Of a DNA stretch of 64,000 nt, positions 61,583-64,000 are shown one piece after another. A program made the translations under genes and the position numbers. The stretch is from Bacteroidota bacterium (GTDB taxonomy: Bacteria; Bacteroidota; Bacteroidia; Flavobacteriales; Weeksellaceae). Position 1 is the first letter of the stretch; each line of letters opens with the position of its first letter. Where the stretch lies: the NCBI GenBank assembly GCA_023460855.1, contig JAEWOS010000011.1, positions 37,671 through 101,670 on the forward strand, written 5' to 3'. A model generated the notes under the pieces. That model made no database searches, was not told the origin of the DNA, and was given only the letters and a program-made list of their open reading frames with translations.

Positions 61583-61792
61583 TTACCAGTTCATGAAATC
61601 TTTGAACTTCGGATAGGTAAACAGCTTAAAAAGAAAAAGTAACGCGCCGGTGATTTCTAAAAGTGAGCCGACAAACAATGTAATATTAGGTGATAAAAAG
61701 CCGAAATTCAGGTGCGTAATTTTCAAAAATGCTCCAATAATATTGATGATAAATCCGATTAACAGGATGATGAGCGCGTGTTTTGTTTTTAT
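61583..61792 (-). CDS. GldL-like small membrane protein with no standard start
   Basis: 69 residues read from an ATA at 61792: IKTKHALIILLIGFIINIIG, then AFLKITHLNFGFLSP, ending FTYPKFKDFMNW. Two membrane helices and the GAFLKITHL motif are those of GldL-related membrane proteins. In-frame stop lies six bases upstream of the ATA, and no ATG, GTG or TTG precedes the first helix. Either the ATA is used, or the start has been lost. It sits nine bases beyond the DUF4304-like stop, as in an operon. Confidence 0.55.
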   Translation of the reverse strand: MKTKHALIILLIGFIINIIGAFLKITHLNFGFLSPNITLFVGSLLEITGALLFLFKLFTYPKFKDFMNW

Positions 61793-61801
61793 TCTTTTTT
61801 A

Positions 61802-62278
61802 TTATTTTAAAACCTGATCCTGCAGCAGTTCAGAAATTTCACTTATCATGACTGCGTCATTTTTTTCGTCTTTCTGAACAGGATATTCGTAATCGTATTT
61901 CCAGAAGGCCGGTTTCAGTATGAACCAGTCTTTTTCGAACTGCCCGTAAGAAGTAAGTGAATGAAAATCTTTCAGCTTACCGTCTTCCGGAAAGAATCCG
62001 GTGAGTGTTCCATACACATTTTTTATTCCGTTGCGTCTTTTTGTCAGTGCAAATTCAATGAAATACAGTTTACTTTCATCCATCTTAACAAATCTTCTTT
62101 TACGAACTTCCGTGAAGCCGTGTTCCTCTAAAACCGGATTTAAATTCTCGCGGAGTTTTTGATAGAACGCTTCATTTCTGGAAGGAAACGAACGGTTTCC
62201 GGCACGGCCAACTCCCTGCCAGTTTCGCAACTGAAATTTCTCCAGAATATCAAAAAATAAAATGCTGAGAATATTCAT
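61802..62278 (-). CDS. DUF4304-like protein
   Basis: 158 residues. The pattern LNPVLEEHGFTEVRKRRFVKMDESKLYFIEFALTKRRNGIKNVYGTLTGFFPEDG fits the DUF4304 family (a cytoplasmic alpha/beta protein of unknown role). A start further downstream (for example the Met-less FQLRNWQGVGRAGN region) cannot be excluded because the first 20 residues are dissimilar. Located upstream of the GldL-like gene on the same strand. Confidence 0.6.
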   Translation of the reverse strand: MNILSILFFDILEKFQLRNWQGVGRAGNRSFPSRNEAFYQKLRENLNPVLEEHGFTEVRKRRFVKMDESKLYFIEFALTKRRNGIKNVYGTLTGFFPEDGKLKDFHSLTSYGQFEKDWFILKPAFWKYDYEYPVQKDEKNDAVMISEISELLQDQVLK

Positions 62279-62310
62279 CCGGTACTGCCAAAACGAAATT
62301 TGAGAGCAGT

Positions 62311-62616
62311 TTAAATTCCTGCGCCGCCCAGAATTTCGAGTTCCTGACCTTTCACCGGAGCGCCGTCGAGAATCGGCATTGCTTTCATAATCAGTTCGCG
62401 TACGCCTTCCACATTCAGTGAATTATCGTGATCCTGTTTGCTTTCCCAGATTTCTGTAACGTACACGGAATTCGCATCGCTTTCGTCCTTGCCAATTACA
62501 TACAGTTTGCATCCTTTTGCGTTAGCAATCAGTTGTGAAGCTTCGAGCAATATGGCTGCAAGTTCATCGCAGTCGCCGGGTTTAGCGGTTAATTTTCCGT
62601 GGAGCAGATACATCAT
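62311..62616 (-). CDS. antibiotic biosynthesis monooxygenase (ABM) family protein
   Basis: 101 residues. The ferredoxin-like ABM/YgiN-type fold is shown by LLHGKLTAKPGDCDELAAILLEASQLIANAKGCKLYVIGKDESDANSVYVTEIWESKQDHDNSL near 4-70. YgiN-type quinol monooxygenases use no cofactor; many members simply bind small molecules. The start may be the first or second Met. Monocistronic. Confidence 0.88.
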   Translation of the reverse strand: MMYLLHGKLTAKPGDCDELAAILLEASQLIANAKGCKLYVIGKDESDANSVYVTEIWESKQDHDNSLNVEGVRELIMKAMPILDGAPVKGQELEILGGAGI

Positions 62617-62804
62617 TTTTTCAACGGGATTTTTAGTTTAAGAATTATCAGATTGAGCTGTCCAGTAATACATTGCAATTTCAAATAAATTAATATCTTA
62701 TTTTTGTAAAATTTTTGCCAGCGTGTTAGATTCCAATAAAGATCATTGAATAGGCTAGTTGAGTTAAGATTCTCATTTAGCTAAATTAAATAGTCAAAAT
62801 GTGG

Positions 62805-63011
62805 TTAATTTTTTCTTAATTCACCAGTCTTTTGATTATTAGCTGTCAGCGCAGTTCCTAAAATCAAAAAAGTCAGGAATACTGGATAAAGAGTCAAAAA
62901 AGTAGATTGAACTGACGTCAGCGACAAACTTAAAGCTAATAACATGTGAAGCGAAGCAGTTAAGATCATTCCTACTGTTCCGATTGTGAAAAATGGATGA
63001 AATTTTTTCAT
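62805..63011 (-). CDS. small two-helix membrane protein
   Basis: 68 residues; two hydrophobic helices (about 9-32 and 38-56, TIGTVGMILTASLHMLLALS and TFLTLYPVFLTFLILGTAL) and a charged tail GELRKN. No family recognised. Possibly the first unit of a second cassette-like stretch, though its own end repeats could not be matched. Confidence 0.6.
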   Translation of the reverse strand: MKKFHPFFTIGTVGMILTASLHMLLALSLSLTSVQSTFLTLYPVFLTFLILGTALTANNQKTGELRKN

Positions 63012-63066
63012 ATGACTGTTTTTTTAATTTTCATTTTGAGTTCGTAGCTTTTCTCCAACCTGACTG

Positions 63067-63195
63067 CCAACGTTTCGGGGTTTGGTATCATTGCGGAAAC
63101 TGGAAGTACTAACTTTCGTCTAAGCACAAATGTACATAAAAAACACTACCGATCAATTTGCCACTTCACCCCGCATTGCTGCAAGTACTTGAAGG
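63067..63195. repeat. attC-like repeat F
   Basis: Imperfect inverted repeat between two minus-strand genes. Left arm about 63085-63115 (ATTGCGG...GGAAGT) faces right arm about 63158-63184 (CCACTTCACCCCGCATTG). Shares CTAAGCACAAATG with repeat E. More degenerate than E. Confidence 0.5.
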
Positions 63196-63216
63196 CGGCT
63201 GGTGTTTTCCGTTTGT

Positions 63217-63696
63217 TTACGCTGTCCCAGCAATAGCACCCGACATTGATGCTATGAAATAATTTGAAGCATAAACACTGAGTAAAACAAATAAAATATC
63301 CTGCGGTTTTTTGTCGTATGAAATGTTGTAACTGTAATTGAATTTACTCCAATTAAATTTCGGCAATAACAGAATTAGGTTTTCTCCGTCTTTGTTTTCA
63401 ACAGTGTATTTGTTCAGGAACGCACCTTTGGCTTTAAAAACATATTCTTGTCCGTCTTGAAATGCAATCACAATTTGTCCACTCCAATTCATTTTCAGGT
63501 TTGCAATTTCTGTCCCGTTTTTTGTTACGGCTATGCTTGTCCCAAAAAAGCCAACAGGAGTAATGTCGTAAGTTTCTGTTTCTGACAATTTAAGTTGTGC
63601 TTTGTGCGAAAACAGGCTTTTGTAATGCAATTCGCCTAACTTCTGACCGTTGTCGGTCAGTTGAAAGGTCTTTTTGTCTGTTGATTTTGCTTCCAT
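63217..63696 (-). CDS. hypothetical protein (possible LURP/Tubby-like fold)
   Basis: 159 residues without signal peptide. The beta pattern FQLTDNGQKLGELHYKSLFSHKAQLKLSETETYDITPVGFFGTSIAVTKNGTEIANLKMNW, then EYVFKAKGAFLNKYTVENKDGENLILLLPKFNW suggests a Tubby C-terminal-like/LURP-one fold, with weak support. A hydrophobic C-terminus (ILFVLLSVYASNYFIASM) may be a membrane anchor. Cassette-like neighbour: lies between repeats F and D. Confidence 0.6.
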   Translation of the reverse strand: MEAKSTDKKTFQLTDNGQKLGELHYKSLFSHKAQLKLSETETYDITPVGFFGTSIAVTKNGTEIANLKMNWSGQIVIAFQDGQEYVFKAKGAFLNKYTVENKDGENLILLLPKFNWSKFNYSYNISYDKKPQDILFVLLSVYASNYFIASMSGAIAGTA

Positions 63697-63728
63697 TTTT
63701 TTGTTTTTGGCTTATTCTGTGCGTTCAC

Positions 63729-63944
63729 GGAAAAAGTATTTTGCGAAATCGAAGATTCGACGTAGTCAATGGCGGGGCTACTTTGAAAAAAAGGTCGGAA
63801 GGAAAACCGCCTTGAGTACATATTTTTTCCACTGACTAAATTACGAAAATAAAGGAAGTGGAAATGCAAATTAATTCACAATAAAAAAACTTAAAAAACT
63901 TTCTTTTTTTACTTGCTTTTTACCATAGTTCTATGTTAGCAGAA
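63729..63944. repeat. attC-like repeat D
   Basis: Same family as A-C. Outer arm 63729-63744 (GGAAAAAGTATTTTGC) faces 63816-63830 (GTACATATTTTTTCC), with GGCGG facing CCGCC inside. Ends GTTAGCAGAA (63935-63944), identical to the ten bases that end copy A nine kilobases away. Confidence 0.6.
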
Positions 63945-63949
63945 GGTTT

Positions 63950-64000
63950 TTACCAAATCATAAATCCATCGGGCTCTTCAGGATTGTATTGATAGTCATA
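63950..64000 (-). CDS. partial hypothetical gene at window edge
   Basis: Only the last 16 codons are visible: YDYQYNPEEPDGFMIW, then TAA. It ends five bases after the GTTAGCAGAA half-site, at the same relative position as the YcxB-like gene after copy A, so it is probably another cassette-type unit continuing beyond the window. Function cannot be assigned. Confidence 0.55.
   Translation of the reverse strand, partial: YDYQYNPEEPDGFMIW

Overview
The window reads as chromosomal DNA of a Bacteroidota member of class Flavobacteriia, most likely a Chryseobacterium/Kaistella-like Weeksellaceae. The signs are a type IX secretion C-terminal (gliding-motility type) sorting domain, many SPII lipoproteins, recurrent TAnnTTTG -7 promoter boxes with weak ribosome-binding sites, an ATP synthase operon lacking atpD/atpC, and DUF1343, DUF3108, FUSC and YceI genes in flavobacterial style. 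I see no rRNA, tRNA, CRISPR, phage or recombinase gene. Species assignment is inference.

Layout. 1-6.3 kb is the end of a surface-polysaccharide locus: an EpsG-like polymerase tail, three family-2 glycosyltransferases, an opposing beta-helix lipoprotein, a polyprenyl-phosphate sugar-1-phosphate transferase and rfbC. 6.3-20.5 kb is housekeeping and secreted functions: a GreA-like protein, thyA, a serine hydrolase, an M1 aminopeptidase, a NamZ-type muramidase, an ABC permease, a cysteine-synthase/CBS-like enzyme, a 941-aa T9SS cargo protein, an NlpE-like lipoprotein and pruA. 20.7-26.5 kb is a complete four-gene ligase-associated DNA-repair operon (MBL exonuclease, ATP-dependent ligase, Lhr-like helicase, PdeM phosphoesterase). 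26.6-42 kb holds PhnA, an ABC ATPase, YceI, pheS, a ferredoxin-NADP-reductase-like enzyme, a J-domain protein, an L,D-transpeptidase, an aspartyl protease, ahcY, a phosphopantetheinyl transferase and a FUSC protein. 42.1-47.9 kb is the ATP synthase operon (AtpI-like, atpB, E, F, H, A, G). 48-53.8 kb has a P-domain lipoprotein, a CBS-domain membrane protein, clpS, a thioredoxin-fold protein and an AlkD-like protein.

53.8-58.0 kb is different: AT-rich, with five small genes (DUF4253 lipoprotein, YcxB-like, unknown, ecotin-like, beta-propeller-like), all on the minus strand and separated by 140-220 bp structured repeats. The gene units end in unit-specific inverted repeats (10/10 for two of them) of the form GTTnnn...nnnAAC. 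That is the organisation expected of integron-type gene cassettes with attC-like sites, but no integrase is present here. A second, more degenerate stretch of the same kind begins near 63.0 kb and runs off the window. This is the most interesting part of the sequence.

58.2-62.6 kb returns to ordinary sequence (lipoprotein, CPA2 antiporter, small proteins, DUF4304-like, monooxygenase), with a 138-bp tandem REP-like repeat at 61.2-61.6 kb. Two short genes would be missed by ordinary calling: a Cys/Lys-rich mini-protein at 33.8 kb with a perfect promoter, and a GldL-like membrane protein at 61.6 kb with no normal start codon.
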